Source of the DNA: Deinococcus aerolatus
GTDB taxonomy: Bacteria; Deinococcota; Deinococci; Deinococcales; Deinococcaceae
Assembly (NCBI RefSeq): GCF_014647055.1
Contig: NZ_BMOL01000001.1
Span: 540,096-604,095 of the forward strand
Length of the DNA stretch: 64,000 nt
Direction: 5' to 3'
Part shown: positions 44,208 through 54,229 of the stretch, in pieces
Layout: each line of letters begins with the position of its first letter
Numbering within the stretch: position 1 is the stretch's first letter
Position numbers and translations under genes: made by a program
The notes under the pieces: model-generated
Told to the model about the DNA's origin: nothing
What the model saw: the letters and a program-made list of their open reading frames with translations, nothing else
The model's database searches: none

Positions 44208-45461
44208 ATGGACTCTGCCGCCACCCCCGCAACTCCCGCCGCGCCGTCCTCCGGTCCCGGCACGGTCTGGGCGCACGTGGGCCAGCCCTTCACCCCGCGG
44301 GATTACGACGTGGTGGTGCTGGGCGCGGGCCGCATGGGGGCCGCCGTGGCCCTGTACCTGCGGCAGCTTGCCCCCCACCTGAGCCTGCTGCTGCTGGAGG
44401 AAGGTGGGCTACCCAACGAGGACGGCGCCACGCTGCTGGCCCCCGGCGTCTGGACGGCGTGGGGGCTGCCGGAAGACCGCATGGCCCAGGCGCGGTGGAC
44501 CCGCAGCCAGCTGGAAACGGCCTTCGGGGACATCCGCTTCCAGACCCGCCCGCTGATCGAGCTGTTCATGGAAGGCGGGACGGGCCGGACTCCCGCTGCC
44601 GACGCCCTGGCCCCGTACCCGGATGCGCAGGCGCTGGTCGACACCGTCGCCCTGCCCTTCGCGCGGGTGGACGCCGGGGCCGCCACCTACCGTCCCGGCG
44701 CCCTGGCCCTGGCCGCCGCGCAGCAGGCCGTGCGGGCGGGGGCGGACCTGATGCTCAACGCCCGCGCCCGCGCCGCCCTACCTGCAGACGGCTCACTACA
44801 TCGCGCGGAACCTGACGGCACGGGCGCCCGCGTGGTGATCGAGCGCCTGAGCGTGACCAATACGCACCAGATCATTGTCCACGACACGCACCGCCTGCGG
44901 GCCGGGGTGGTTGTGCTGGCGCTGGGGGCGGACGGCCCCCACGCGGCCGAACACGATCTGGGCCAGCACACCACCCACGCCCGTGCGTACCGCCAGGCGC
45001 CGCGCCTGAATGTCTCCAGCGGCGACGACACGCCGGTGCTGCGCGCCGCCGGCCTGACCCTGCGTCCGCAGAACGGCGGGTTCACCCTGGTGCCGGCCGT
45101 CCACCACCGCGATCCACACGGGTACGTGCCCACCGGGGGCCGCCTGACCGGCGTGCCCACGGGCCTGCGCCGCGAGACCCTGGAGGAACTGGTGGCCCTG
45201 ATGGACGCCCTGCCCCCACTGGGCACCGAAGCGCTGGGCCTGGGACGCAGCATCAGCGATGTGCCCGGCGCGTGGCTGGCCCTGCCGGGGGGCCGGGCGG
45301 ACGGCCTGCCCCTGCACCAGACGCTGGCAACCGGCATTCACCTGCTGCTGGGCGGCCCGCACGCCGACACCCTGGGGCTGGCGGTGGCCCACGATCTGGC
45401 GGCGGCGCTGGCCGGGCTCCGGGGCCGTCCGTGGGACAGCCCGCCCCCCGCACCGCGCTGA
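44208..45461 (+). CDS. FAD-dependent oxidoreductase (DAO-like)
   Basis: A 417-residue flavoprotein. The dinucleotide-binding motif GAGRMG (G39, G41, G44) follows the strand YDVVVL. A C-terminal region resembles glycine-oxidase and D-amino-acid oxidase folds (DVPGAWLALPGGRADGLPL). The substrate is unknown. An in-frame ATG at 44199 also exists. I prefer 44208 because a CATCAT box (44195-44200) ends 7 nt before it, as in other leaderless genes here. It is divergent from spoIID. Confidence 0.75.
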   Translation: MDSAATPATPAAPSSGPGTVWAHVGQPFTPRDYDVVVLGAGRMGAAVALYLRQLAPHLSLLLLEEGGLPNEDGATLLAPGVWTAWGLPEDRMAQARWTRSQLETAFGDIRFQTRPLIELFMEGGTGRTPAADALAPYPDAQALVDTVALPFARVDAGAATYRPGALALAAAQQAVRAGADLMLNARARAALPADGSLHRAEPDGTGARVVIERLSVTNTHQIIVHDTHRLRAGVVVLALGADGPHAAEHDLGQHTTHARAYRQAPRLNVSSGDDTPVLRAAGLTLRPQNGGFTLVPAVHHRDPHGYVPTGGRLTGVPTGLRRETLEELVALMDALPPLGTEALGLGRSISDVPGAWLALPGGRADGLPLHQTLATGIHLLLGGPHADTLGLAVAHDLAAALAGLRGRPWDSPPPAPR

Positions 45462-45584
45462 GGCGGGGCCACCATTCCCACTTCATTGTTTCCAGACTGT
45501 GCCTCCGGAGCTAACCTCCCGTGAACGCTCGGGGCTACACTGCGGGCCAGGACGCCGCGCCACGTGCCCCACAAGGAGACCTCC

Positions 45585-45917
45585 ATGCCCAACATCGGCC
45601 CCGCAGAACTGATCGTGATCCTGATCGTCGCCCTGGTGGTGTTCGGTCCCCGCAAGCTGCCTGAACTGGGCAAGAGCCTGGGCGCCGGCCTGCGCGAGTT
45701 CCGCAAGAGCACCCAGGGCCTCAAGGACGAGCTGGACGTCGGCCTGAACGACCGAAGTGCCCAGGCCGCCCCGACGCAGACCATCCACGCCACGGTGCCT
45801 GCGCAGCCCGTGAGCGCCGCCGCTGTGACCCCGCAGACCCAGCCCGCCGAAGGGGGCACCGAGCCCGTGACCGGAACAGTTCACCTGGACAAGGAGAAGG
45901 AACCGGTCCAGGGCTGA
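45585..45917 (+). CDS. tatA: Twin-arginine translocase subunit TatA
   Basis: A 110-residue protein of the Tat export system, which moves folded proteins across the cytoplasmic membrane. Features in order: a short periplasmic start, one membrane helix (about 5-22, LIVILIVALVVFG), the FGPRKLPELGKSLG hinge and amphipathic helix, and a long disordered acidic tail. It has the classic AAGGAG 7 nt before the ATG at 45585, so a frame extending to 45564 is not needed. No tatC is adjacent. A strong terminator follows. Confidence 0.95.
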   Translation: MPNIGPAELIVILIVALVVFGPRKLPELGKSLGAGLREFRKSTQGLKDELDVGLNDRSAQAAPTQTIHATVPAQPVSAAAVTPQTQPAEGGTEPVTGTVHLDKEKEPVQG

Positions 45918-45934
45918 GACCCGCACCCGTGCCT

Positions 45935-45958
45935 GCCGCCCGCCCAGGGCGGCTTTTT
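45935..45958 (+). terminator. Rho-independent terminator of tatA
   Basis: Stem GCCGCCC/GGGCGGC (45935-45941 with 45947-45953), loop of five bases and five T residues, 18 bases after the stop codon. Confidence 0.9.
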
Positions 45959-46031
45959 CGTGTGCAGCCGGGCATGGGCCGTTCGCAATAAGGGCGCTGC
46001 GGGTGTAAGTGACGTGTGAGGACGCGGCAGT

Positions 46032-46037
46032 TAGGCT
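46032..46037 (+). promoter_or_regulatory. -10 box placing a start at an 11-codon ORF before comM
   Basis: TAGGCT ends 7 nt before the GTG at 46045, the same geometry as the leaderless genes in this window. By this rule transcription begins at the short ORF, not at comM. Confidence 0.5.
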
Positions 46038-46044
46038 GGCCGCC

Positions 46045-46079
46045 GTGTCTCCTTCCCCTTCTCAGACCGGGCGGCCCTG

Positions 46080-46080
<1 letters not shown>
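46045..46080 (+). CDS. Putative 11-codon leaderless leader ORF of comM
   Basis: GTG 46045 to TGA 46078-46080 encodes [11 protein letters not shown]. The stop overlaps the comM ATG by one base (TGATG), a usual re-initiation arrangement. The peptide is Ser/Pro-rich and probably matters as a translation device rather than as a product. It could be coincidental. Confidence 0.45.
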
Positions 46081-47579
<1,499 letters not shown>

Positions 47580-47790
47580 GAGGGCGCCCCCAGCCCGGAA
47601 GACCTAGCTCTCGCTGGTGCCCCGGTCCCGGTCCCGCAGGGGCCTACCCACCTGTTATACGGATTCTGTCTGTTTCATCAACAAACCGGGAGGGCGCCGG
47701 TTTGCCAGCTCCACTCCCGGAACCCGTTCTACTCGTTCTCGCTTCGCTCGGATTTTCATCGTTTTGCAAACGATTCAATCGGAGCCCGTA
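47580..47790. repeat. Intergenic region with palindromic elements
   Basis: Between the convergent comM and the small acidic gene. Two hairpins are visible: AAACCGG-7 nt-CCGGTTT near 47683-47703, and ATCGTTT-TGC-AAACGAT near 47757-47773. A stretch reading GAGCGAAGCGAG on the minus strand is typical of dispersed extragenic palindromes. Whether copies exist elsewhere cannot be checked here. Confidence 0.4.
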
Positions 47791-48084
47791 TTATTCGTCG
47801 CTCTGGCCCACGTCGCCGCGCACAGCAGTGTCTGCACGGGTCTGATCGGGGCGGTCCACTGACCCACCTCCATCTTCTGTCAGTGCGTCGGGATTGACCA
47901 CGGCTGGAAACCCGGCAGAGCCGCCCGTCCCTCCACTCACGACGACGGGAACAAAGTCCGCCGCAGCGTCCAGATCCCGTCTGTTCTCGCCGGGCAGCGG
48001 GGAGTTGACCCGGTTGCCCTGCTCGTTCTCGACTTCCTCGACGCTCTTGCCCAGGGGTTTGTCGCCGTACCGGTTGTCCGTCAT
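47791..48084 (-). CDS. Small acidic hydrophilic protein, paralog A
   Basis: A 97-residue protein with no membrane segment or cysteine. A conserved N-terminal motif (YGDKPLGKSVEEVE, then NRVNSPLPGE) is followed by a low-complexity acidic tail. A diverged copy is encoded 112 bases upstream on the same strand (48197-48487). CACACT ends 6 nt before the ATG at 48084, and the paralog has the same box, so both seem leaderless. I do not know a function; the composition suggests a disordered, perhaps stress-related protein. Confidence 0.7.
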   Translation of the reverse strand: MTDNRYGDKPLGKSVEEVENEQGNRVNSPLPGENRRDLDAAADFVPVVVSGGTGGSAGFPAVVNPDALTEDGGGSVDRPDQTRADTAVRGDVGQSDE

Positions 48085-48196
48085 ATTCGCAGTGTGGGTG
48101 ACCGCAGGGCTATCCGGGTGAGGGCCGCCTGCACCCTTCTTTATCCCCACCCTTTCTCCTGGTCCGCCTATCGCGGGCCGGATGCCGCACCGGCGC

Positions 48197-48487
48197 TCAG
48201 CCCTCGCTATTCTCGCTGGTCTGCCCGGCGCCGGGGCCAGCCTGTGCCCGGTCGCGGCGCTCGTCGGCCGCCACGCTGTCGGTCAGCAGGGCGTCGGGCG
48301 CGATCACGCCGGGCGTGGTGCTGGTGTTGCTGTTCGTGACGGCGGGAACCACGGCCACCTCCTGCTGATCGTGCCGGACCTGCTCGCCGGGCACCGGGGA
48401 ATTGACGCGGTTGCTCTCCCCGGCCTCGACCTCCTCGACGCTCTTGCCCAGGGGTTTGCTGCCGTAGCGGTCAGAGGAATCGGTCAT
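48197..48487 (-). CDS. Small acidic hydrophilic protein, paralog B
   Basis: A 96-residue protein sharing the YGSKPLGKSVEEVE and NRVNSPVPGE blocks with paralog A, but with a different tail (PGVIAPDALLTDS corresponds to PAVVNPDALTEDG). The start is ATG 48487, with CACACT (plus AGTGTG) 6 nt upstream. A much longer minus-strand frame that includes this segment (to 50281) is a GC-rich shadow. Tandem placement and conserved spacing point to duplication. Confidence 0.7.
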   Translation of the reverse strand: MTDSSDRYGSKPLGKSVEEVEAGESNRVNSPVPGEQVRHDQQEVAVVPAVTNSNTSTTPGVIAPDALLTDSVAADERRDRAQAGPGAGQTSENSEG

Positions 48488-48703
48488 GCGCCCAGTGTGT
48501 TGGCCGCGCCGCCGGGGCGGGTGAGCCAGCGGTGACCCCGCCTTCACGCTGCCCGCTGCGGGCCAGCACGCGCGGCAGCCAGACACAGCGGCCCACCACG
48601 ACCACGACAAATCGGTATGCTGGGCGGCAAGTACACAGCCGAGAACCCGCAAGACAACGCGGTCCAGCCTGGAACCACTGCCCCACCCCCCCGAGGAGAG
48701 AAC

Positions 48704-49981
48704 ATGACCCAGAGTGCCCAAAGTGAACGCGCCCGGACGGCCCTGAAGGCCAGCGGGATAGACGGAGCGCCCCTGATGTCGCTGGAGCGGGAGGACGCGC
48801 TGTTCGTGCTGACCGACGACATGCTGGTCTACCAGGACGGCGGCGGCACGCGGCGCGTGACCCTGCGCGACCTGACCCGCATCCACAGCGATCAGGCCGG
48901 GCTGCTGCGGGTGGAAACGCCTGCCGGAACGGCCCTGACTGCCAGCCTGCTGGGCTTCGACGTGGCCCAGGTCCAGAGCTTTTTCAAGGGCGTCAGGAGC
49001 GCCACCGCCCGCGCCAAGGATCTGCCCGACTCGCCCACGCCGACCCTGGGCGGGGCCAAAACCTTTGGGACTGCGCCTGCTGCCGGCTCCGCGGCGGCGG
49101 CCAGCCCTGCCCAGGCCAGCCCGCCGCCCACCGCCGGCAGCGGGGCCACCAGTGGTCAGCCTGCCCGTGACCAGCCCGCCGGGGCCGACGCCGGGGCCAG
49201 AACACCTGTGCCCGAGGTGGACGGGATGCCGGAAGCGTCCAGCACTTCGGCGGCGGGGGCCGCGCCCAGCCCCCGTACCGTGGTGATTGGCGAGGCCGCG
49301 CCGCAACCCAACGGAACCCCGGCCCCCGAGACCAGGAGTCCCGAGCCCCGCAAGGGTGGAGGCAACGCCGAGAACCCGGTGGTGATCTCGTCGTCGAGCT
49401 TCTCGCCGCATGTCAGCAAGCCGGGGCTGGGGGCGGGTGGCGTGGCCTCCGGCGGCGCAGCGGCCCGGCCCGAGCCCGCGCGCCCTGACCTGCGCAAGCC
49501 CCAGCCGTCGGCCGCTGCGCCTGCCATGACCCGGGCACATGCGGCAGCCACCCCCGCCGAGGTGCCCACGCCACCCGCCATGCGCGCCCCGGCCGCCCTG
49601 GGGGGCAACAGCGCTCCGGCCCCGGTGGACCCGTCTGATGCCCCGCCGTCCCCGGCCGAGGCCACGCCCGACACGCCGCCCGTCACCGCGCTGTCCAGGG
49701 TGGCGGCGGCCACGGCACTGGCGCGGCAGTCCGGCACGGTGGAGGCGCTGGCCGGACGCCTGCGGATGCTGGGGGCGGTGCTGTTCGTGGGGGCGCTGGC
49801 GCTGGCCTTCTTCCAGTTCACCGGCGATCAGGCGCTGGCCGGCCTCTGGACCCTGCTGGCCGGCGGGGTGGGCGCCATCGCGCTGCTGGCGCTGGGCGAG
49901 CTCTCGGCGCTGCTCGCGCTGCTGGCCCGCGCTCCCGGCCCGGCAGGCAGCTCCGTGACCGACAGCGGCCATGACGGCTGA
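48704..49981 (+). CDS. PH-like domain protein with disordered middle and two membrane helices
   Basis: A 425-residue protein of unknown function. Residues 15-110 form a compact beta-rich domain ([40 protein letters not shown]) of the bacterial PH kind. A long Pro/Ala/Ser-rich disordered stretch covers about 115-340. Two helices near 365-415 end the protein in the membrane. The ATG at 48704 has GAGGAGAG upstream; an in-frame ATG at 48617 is rejected. Its last 11 bases overlap lysK, suggesting translational coupling. Confidence 0.7.
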   Translation: MTQSAQSERARTALKASGIDGAPLMSLEREDALFVLTDDMLVYQDGGGTRRVTLRDLTRIHSDQAGLLRVETPAGTALTASLLGFDVAQVQSFFKGVRSATARAKDLPDSPTPTLGGAKTFGTAPAAGSAAAASPAQASPPPTAGSGATSGQPARDQPAGADAGARTPVPEVDGMPEASSTSAAGAAPSPRTVVIGEAAPQPNGTPAPETRSPEPRKGGGNAENPVVISSSSFSPHVSKPGLGAGGVASGGAAARPEPARPDLRKPQPSAAAPAMTRAHAAATPAEVPTPPAMRAPAALGGNSAPAPVDPSDAPPSPAEATPDTPPVTALSRVAAATALARQSGTVEALAGRLRMLGAVLFVGALALAFFQFTGDQALAGLWTLLAGGVGAIALLALGELSALLALLARAPGPAGSSVTDSGHDG

Positions 49982-51074
49982 GACCCACACCGGCGCCCAG
50001 CGCGAGGCGCGGGAACTGTTGATCGGGGCCGTCTCGGTTCCTTCCCTGTCGGGGCAGGAGGGTGAGGTGGCCGCGTACCTCTGCAGCTGGATGGAGGCGC
50101 GCGGCTTCGCGGTCAGGGTGGACGAGGCGGGCAACGCGGTGGGGGCGCGGGGCAACGGCCCGTACACCGTGGCGCTGCTGGGCCACATGGACACCGTACC
50201 GGGCGACATTCCGGTGCAGGTAGACGCGGACGGCGTGCTGCACGGGCGCGGCAGCGTGGACGCCAAGGGTTCGCTGTGCACCTTCGTGGCGGCGGTGGCG
50301 GCCCTGCCCCCCGAGGCGCTGAATCACGTCCGCTTCGTGGTGATCGGCGCCACCGAGGAGGAGGCCCCCAGCAGCCGGGGGGCACGGCACATCGTGGGGG
50401 CGCTGCAACCCGACGCCGTGCTGATCGGCGAGCCCAGCGGGTGGCAGGGCCTCACGCTGGGCTACAAGGGCCGCCTGGTGGCCCAGGTCCACGCCGAGAA
50501 GGACAACTTCCACACGGCGGGCGAGGGCAGCAGCGCCGCCGACGACCTGACCGAGGCATGGTTCCGTGTGCGCGGGTGGGCCGCCGACAGCGCGGGCGAC
50601 GGCGGCATCTTCGACGCGGTGCAGGCCACCCTCCAGAGCATCGGCTCGGCGGGAGACGGTCTGACCCAGCGGGCCGAGGCAACATTCGGCCTGCGCCTGC
50701 CGCCGCGCCTGTCGCCACAGGACGCGGAGCGGCAGGTGCTGGAGTTGCTGGTCGATCTGCCCAGCGTCTCGGTCCGCTTCGTTGGCCATGAAACGGCGGT
50801 GCGCCACCCCAGGGACAATGCCCTGACGCGGGCCATGCGCGTCGCCATTCGCGCCCACGGCGGCACCCCGGTGTTCAAGGTCAAGACCGGCACCAGCGAC
50901 ATGAATGTGGTGGCCGCCCACTGGCCGGTGCCCACGCTGGCCTACGGTCCCGGCGACAGCGGGCTGGACCACACCCCCGACGAACGCCTGAATCTGGCCG
51001 AATACGACCGCGCCGTGGCGGTACTGACGGACGCCCTGACGCGGCTGGCCGCCTCAGTGTCGCAGCGGGATTAA
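49971..51074 (+). CDS. lysK: M20-family [LysW]-lysine / ornithine hydrolase
   Basis: A 367-residue zinc-dependent amidohydrolase. Zinc-site motifs are GHMDTVPGD (about 63-71), GRGSVDAKG and the catalytic [14 protein letters not shown]. Its shape fits LysK, which releases lysine from the carrier protein LysW in the alpha-aminoadipate pathway used by Deinococcus-Thermus. N-acetyl-lysine or N-acetyl-ornithine deacetylase is the alternative. Other lys genes are not in this window. It starts inside the preceding membrane-protein gene by 11 bases. The mutL gene follows after 78 bases with its own box. Confidence 0.85.
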   Translation: MTAETHTGAQREARELLIGAVSVPSLSGQEGEVAAYLCSWMEARGFAVRVDEAGNAVGARGNGPYTVALLGHMDTVPGDIPVQVDADGVLHGRGSVDAKGSLCTFVAAVAALPPEALNHVRFVVIGATEEEAPSSRGARHIVGALQPDAVLIGEPSGWQGLTLGYKGRLVAQVHAEKDNFHTAGEGSSAADDLTEAWFRVRGWAADSAGDGGIFDAVQATLQSIGSAGDGLTQRAEATFGLRLPPRLSPQDAERQVLELLVDLPSVSVRFVGHETAVRHPRDNALTRAMRVAIRAHGGTPVFKVKTGTSDMNVVAAHWPVPTLAYGPGDSGLDHTPDERLNLAEYDRAVAVLTDALTRLAASVSQRD

Positions 51075-51152
51075 GGGGCGGGCAGGCGAAGCGCCCCAAG
51101 CGCGAAACCCGCCGCAATGGCCCGCCGGCACCTGCGCTACGCTGGCCCCCGC

Positions 51153-52853
51153 ATGATCCACGTTCTGCCCCCCGAAATTGCCCGTCTGATCGCGGCGGGC
51201 GAGGTCGTGTCGCGCCCGCTGGACGTGGTGCGCGAACTGGTGGACAACGCGCTGGACGCCGGGGCCACGCGCGTCGAGATCGAGGTGGAGGGCGGCGGCC
51301 TCTCCCTGGTGCGGGTGCGCGACAACGGCAGCGGCATCGGCGCAGGCAGCGTGGAACTGGCGGCGGTGCGCCACGCCACCAGCAAACTGGAACCGGTGGC
51401 CGGGGCGGTGGAGCGCGTGACCACGCTGGGCTTCCGGGGCGAGGCGCTGTGGGCGGCGGCGCAGGCCGGGGACCTGCACCTGATCACCCGCCCGGCAGAC
51501 CAGGTGGGCGCCTCGGAAGTGTGGGCGCAGGGCGAGAGCGTGCGGGTGGGCCGCGCCGCCGCCCCGGCAGGCACGACGGTCACGGTGCGCGGGCTGTTTG
51601 CCCGCCTGCCCGCCCGGCTGCGGACGCAGGCCACCCCCGCCGCCGAGGTCCGCGAGATCACGGCGCTGATGGGCCGCTACGTGCTGCATCATCCGGGCCT
51701 GCACTGGCGGCTGGGCGTGGACGGCGAGGCCCGGCTGGTCCACGCGCCCACCGATCACCGGGGCGCGGTGGCCAGCGTGTACGGCCCGCTGAACGCCAAC
51801 CGCGTGCTGCCGGTGGAGCGGCCCGCGCACGCCGCAGCCGGGAGCAGCGTCGGCGTGCGCGGCGTGATCTCGCGCCCGGAGCTGACGCGGGCGCGGCGGG
51901 ACCGCATGCATTTCAGCGTCAACGGGCGGCCTGTCCTCGCGCCGCCGGAGCTGGAAAGGGCCGTGATTGAGGGCTACGCCGAACTGCTGCCTGCCGGGGC
52001 CGCGCCGCTGTGCGTGCTGGACCTGAAGGTGGCGCCGGGTGACCACAATCCCAACGTCCACCCAGCCAAGCAGGTGGTGGCCCTGGCCGATCTGGGCGGC
52101 GTGGCGGCCCGCGTGCGGGAGGCGGTGGCGGCGGCGCTGGCGCAGCACCCGCTGGCCCGCGCGGCCCCGGCCCTGATCGCCCCGCCCACGCCCGCCGAGA
52201 CGCCGCGCAACGGCAGCTTTCCCGCACTGACGCTGGTGGGCCTCTATCAGAACCTGTACCTGCTGGCCCAGGGCGAGGGAGACCTGTGGGTGGTGGACGC
52301 CCACGCCGCCCACGAACGCGCGCTGTACGAGCGCCTGACCCGCGAACTGTCGGCGGCGCCGCCCGTGGAGCTGGCCGAGCCGGAGCTGCTGCATCTGACC
52401 CCACAGCAGCGGGCGGCCCTGCACGAACGCGCCGCCGAACTGCGCGGCTGGGGCCTGGAGATCGAGGACTTCGGCGCGGGGCTGGCGCGGCTGCGGACCC
52501 TGCCCGCCGCGCTGGCCGCCCTGAAGGTTCCCCGCCTGCACGAGCAGATCGTAGAGGGGGCGCTGGGCACCGGCCCCGACCCGCGCCGCGACGTGCTGGC
52601 CGCGCTGGCCTGCGCCCCTGCCCTCAAGGCCGGCATGCTGGACCATGGGCGAGGCACGCTGGTTCTGGAAGCCCTGGCCGCCTGTGAACACCCCTGGGCC
52701 TGCCCCCACGGCCGCCCCACCACCCTGCGCCTGTCCGAGCGTGATCTGGCGCACGCGTTCGGGCGGCGGGGAGTGCGCGACGTGGCGCGGGGGCGGGACG
52801 CCACCCCGGACGTGGCCCCGAAAGACACTTCAAGCGACGCCGGGCGCCACTGA
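51153..52853 (+). CDS. mutL: DNA mismatch repair protein MutL
   Basis: A 566-residue GHKL ATPase and dimeric mismatch-repair mediator. The N-terminal ATPase motifs are ELVDNALDAGA, VRDNGSGI and GFRGEALWA. The C-terminal part has DAHAAHERALYE at 382-393, which matches the endonuclease motif DQHAxxExxxxE with Ala for Gln, plus the CPHGRP metal-site motif near the end. Nicking activity is therefore expected, as in Thermus and other bacteria without MutH. The ATG at 51153 is chosen because TACGCT (51138-51143) ends 9 nt before it and the conserved start IHVLPPEIA follows. No mutS is adjacent. Confidence 0.95.
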   Translation: MIHVLPPEIARLIAAGEVVSRPLDVVRELVDNALDAGATRVEIEVEGGGLSLVRVRDNGSGIGAGSVELAAVRHATSKLEPVAGAVERVTTLGFRGEALWAAAQAGDLHLITRPADQVGASEVWAQGESVRVGRAAAPAGTTVTVRGLFARLPARLRTQATPAAEVREITALMGRYVLHHPGLHWRLGVDGEARLVHAPTDHRGAVASVYGPLNANRVLPVERPAHAAAGSSVGVRGVISRPELTRARRDRMHFSVNGRPVLAPPELERAVIEGYAELLPAGAAPLCVLDLKVAPGDHNPNVHPAKQVVALADLGGVAARVREAVAAALAQHPLARAAPALIAPPTPAETPRNGSFPALTLVGLYQNLYLLAQGEGDLWVVDAHAAHERALYERLTRELSAAPPVELAEPELLHLTPQQRAALHERAAELRGWGLEIEDFGAGLARLRTLPAALAALKVPRLHEQIVEGALGTGPDPRRDVLAALACAPALKAGMLDHGRGTLVLEALAACEHPWACPHGRPTTLRLSERDLAHAFGRRGVRDVARGRDATPDVAPKDTSSDAGRH

Positions 52854-52879
52854 ACACGGCAGGCTAGACGAGACGTGAC

Positions 52880-52911
52880 GAGGGGGCGCGTGACCGTCAC
52901 GGCGCCCCCTC
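52880..52911. terminator. Hairpin between convergent mutL and M20 amidohydrolase
   Basis: A 10-bp GC stem (52880-52889 with 52902-52911) extended by 4 bp above a one-base bulge, with a 3-base loop. There is no T-tract, so it is only a likely terminator by position. Confidence 0.5.
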
Positions 52912-52924
52912 CGCTGCCCTGGCC

Positions 52925-54118
52925 CTACAGCGGCTGGGTCAGGCGCCGCGCCGCGCCGACGTACATCCGGGTGCCGTGGTCCAGGGCGCGTTCATCAATG
53001 TCGAATTTGGGATGGTGGTGCGGCGCGTGGTCCGGGCCGCCCGCACCAATCAGCACGAAGGCGCCGGGCGCCACCGTCATGTACGCGCTGAAATCCTCGC
53101 TGCCCATCATGGGCTTGCCCTCGGTGACGGTCACCGTGTCGCCGAACGTTTCCTGGGCCACCTCGCGCAGCAGGGCCACGGTGGCGGCGTCGTTGACGGT
53201 GGCGCGGTAGCCGTTCTGGTAGCTGAAGGTGTAGGTGGCTCCGAAGGCTTCGGTGATGCCCTGCACGATCTTTTCCATGCGCTGCGGCATCAGCTCGCGC
53301 AGTTCAGGGTCAAAGGTCCGCACCGTGCCGTTCAGGGTGGCGGTGTCGGGAATGATGTTGTGGGCGGTGCCGGAATGAATCTGCGTGACGCTCAGGACCG
53401 CCGGGACAATCGGATCGAGCTGGCGCGAGATCACGCTCTGGAAGGCCAGCACGATCTGCGCGGCGATCACCACCGGGTCCACCGTCTGGTGCGGGCTCGC
53501 GCCGTGGCCCCCCTTGCCCTGGATGGTGATGTCAAAGCCGTCCGGCGAGGCCATCAGCGGTCCCTCGCGCAGCATGATCACGCCGGCTGGAATGGGGCTC
53601 ATGACGTGTTCGCCCATCACCACGTCCACGCCCGCGAGCGCCCCGCTGTCCACGATCTGCTGCGCGCCGCCGGGAAAATGCTCCTCGGCGTGCTGGAAGA
53701 TGAAACGCACCTCGCCGCACAGCTTCTCCGGCTGACCCGAGAGCACTTTCGCCGCCCCCAGCAGCATCGCGGTGTGCGCGTCGTGGCCGCAGGCGTGCAT
53801 CACCCCCCCGCGCTTGCTGGCAAACGGCAGCCCGGTTTCCTCCTGAATGGGCAGCGCGTCCATGTCGGCCCGCAGCAGCACCGTGCGCCCCGGCCCGGCC
53901 CCGCCCTTCAGGGTGGCCAGCACGCTGGTGGGCGTGGGACGCGTGACCGTGAGGTTGGGAAGTTTCTGCAGCTGACCCTCCACAAAGTCGGCGGTCTCGT
54001 TTTCCTGAAACGACAGTTCCGGGTTCTCGTGCAGGTAGCGGCGCCACTGGATCACCTGCTGCTGCAGGGCGAAATCCTCGATGCTGGCTGGTGTGGTTTG
54101 ACGGATGCTCTGGGTCAT
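52925..54118 (-). CDS. M20-family N-acyl-amino-acid amidohydrolase (hippurate hydrolase type)
   Basis: A 397-residue metallopeptidase. Metal ligands appear in [16 protein letters not shown] (about 107-122), [14 protein letters not shown], and [11 protein letters not shown] in the lid domain, with a late [10 protein letters not shown]. This is the aminoacylase/hippurate hydrolase clade, which removes acyl groups from amino acids or indole-acetic-acid conjugates. The substrate is unknown. GAGAGG lies upstream of the ATG at 54118. The peptide-binding protein gene upstream on the same strand hints at uptake and hydrolysis of peptides or acyl-amino acids. Confidence 0.9.
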   Translation of the reverse strand: MTQSIRQTTPASIEDFALQQQVIQWRRYLHENPELSFQENETADFVEGQLQKLPNLTVTRPTPTSVLATLKGGAGPGRTVLLRADMDALPIQEETGLPFASKRGGVMHACGHDAHTAMLLGAAKVLSGQPEKLCGEVRFIFQHAEEHFPGGAQQIVDSGALAGVDVVMGEHVMSPIPAGVIMLREGPLMASPDGFDITIQGKGGHGASPHQTVDPVVIAAQIVLAFQSVISRQLDPIVPAVLSVTQIHSGTAHNIIPDTATLNGTVRTFDPELRELMPQRMEKIVQGITEAFGATYTFSYQNGYRATVNDAATVALLREVAQETFGDTVTVTEGKPMMGSEDFSAYMTVAPGAFVLIGAGGPDHAPHHHPKFDIDERALDHGTRMYVGAARRLTQPL

Positions 54119-54229
54119 GGGAAACCTCTCACGGGGTCTGGCAGGGCTGGGTTGCAGGGAAATGGGCAGGGTGAAGGGTGACCCGCAAACTTGTCCGGAT
54201 CACCCCACTGGAGTCAGGCTGTCAGCGGC

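Noticed and set aside
48488..50281. Long N-terminal extension of paralog B on the minus strand
   Set aside because: It runs antisense to the PH-like gene, which has a ribosome-binding site. The conserved paralog motif begins only at 48487.
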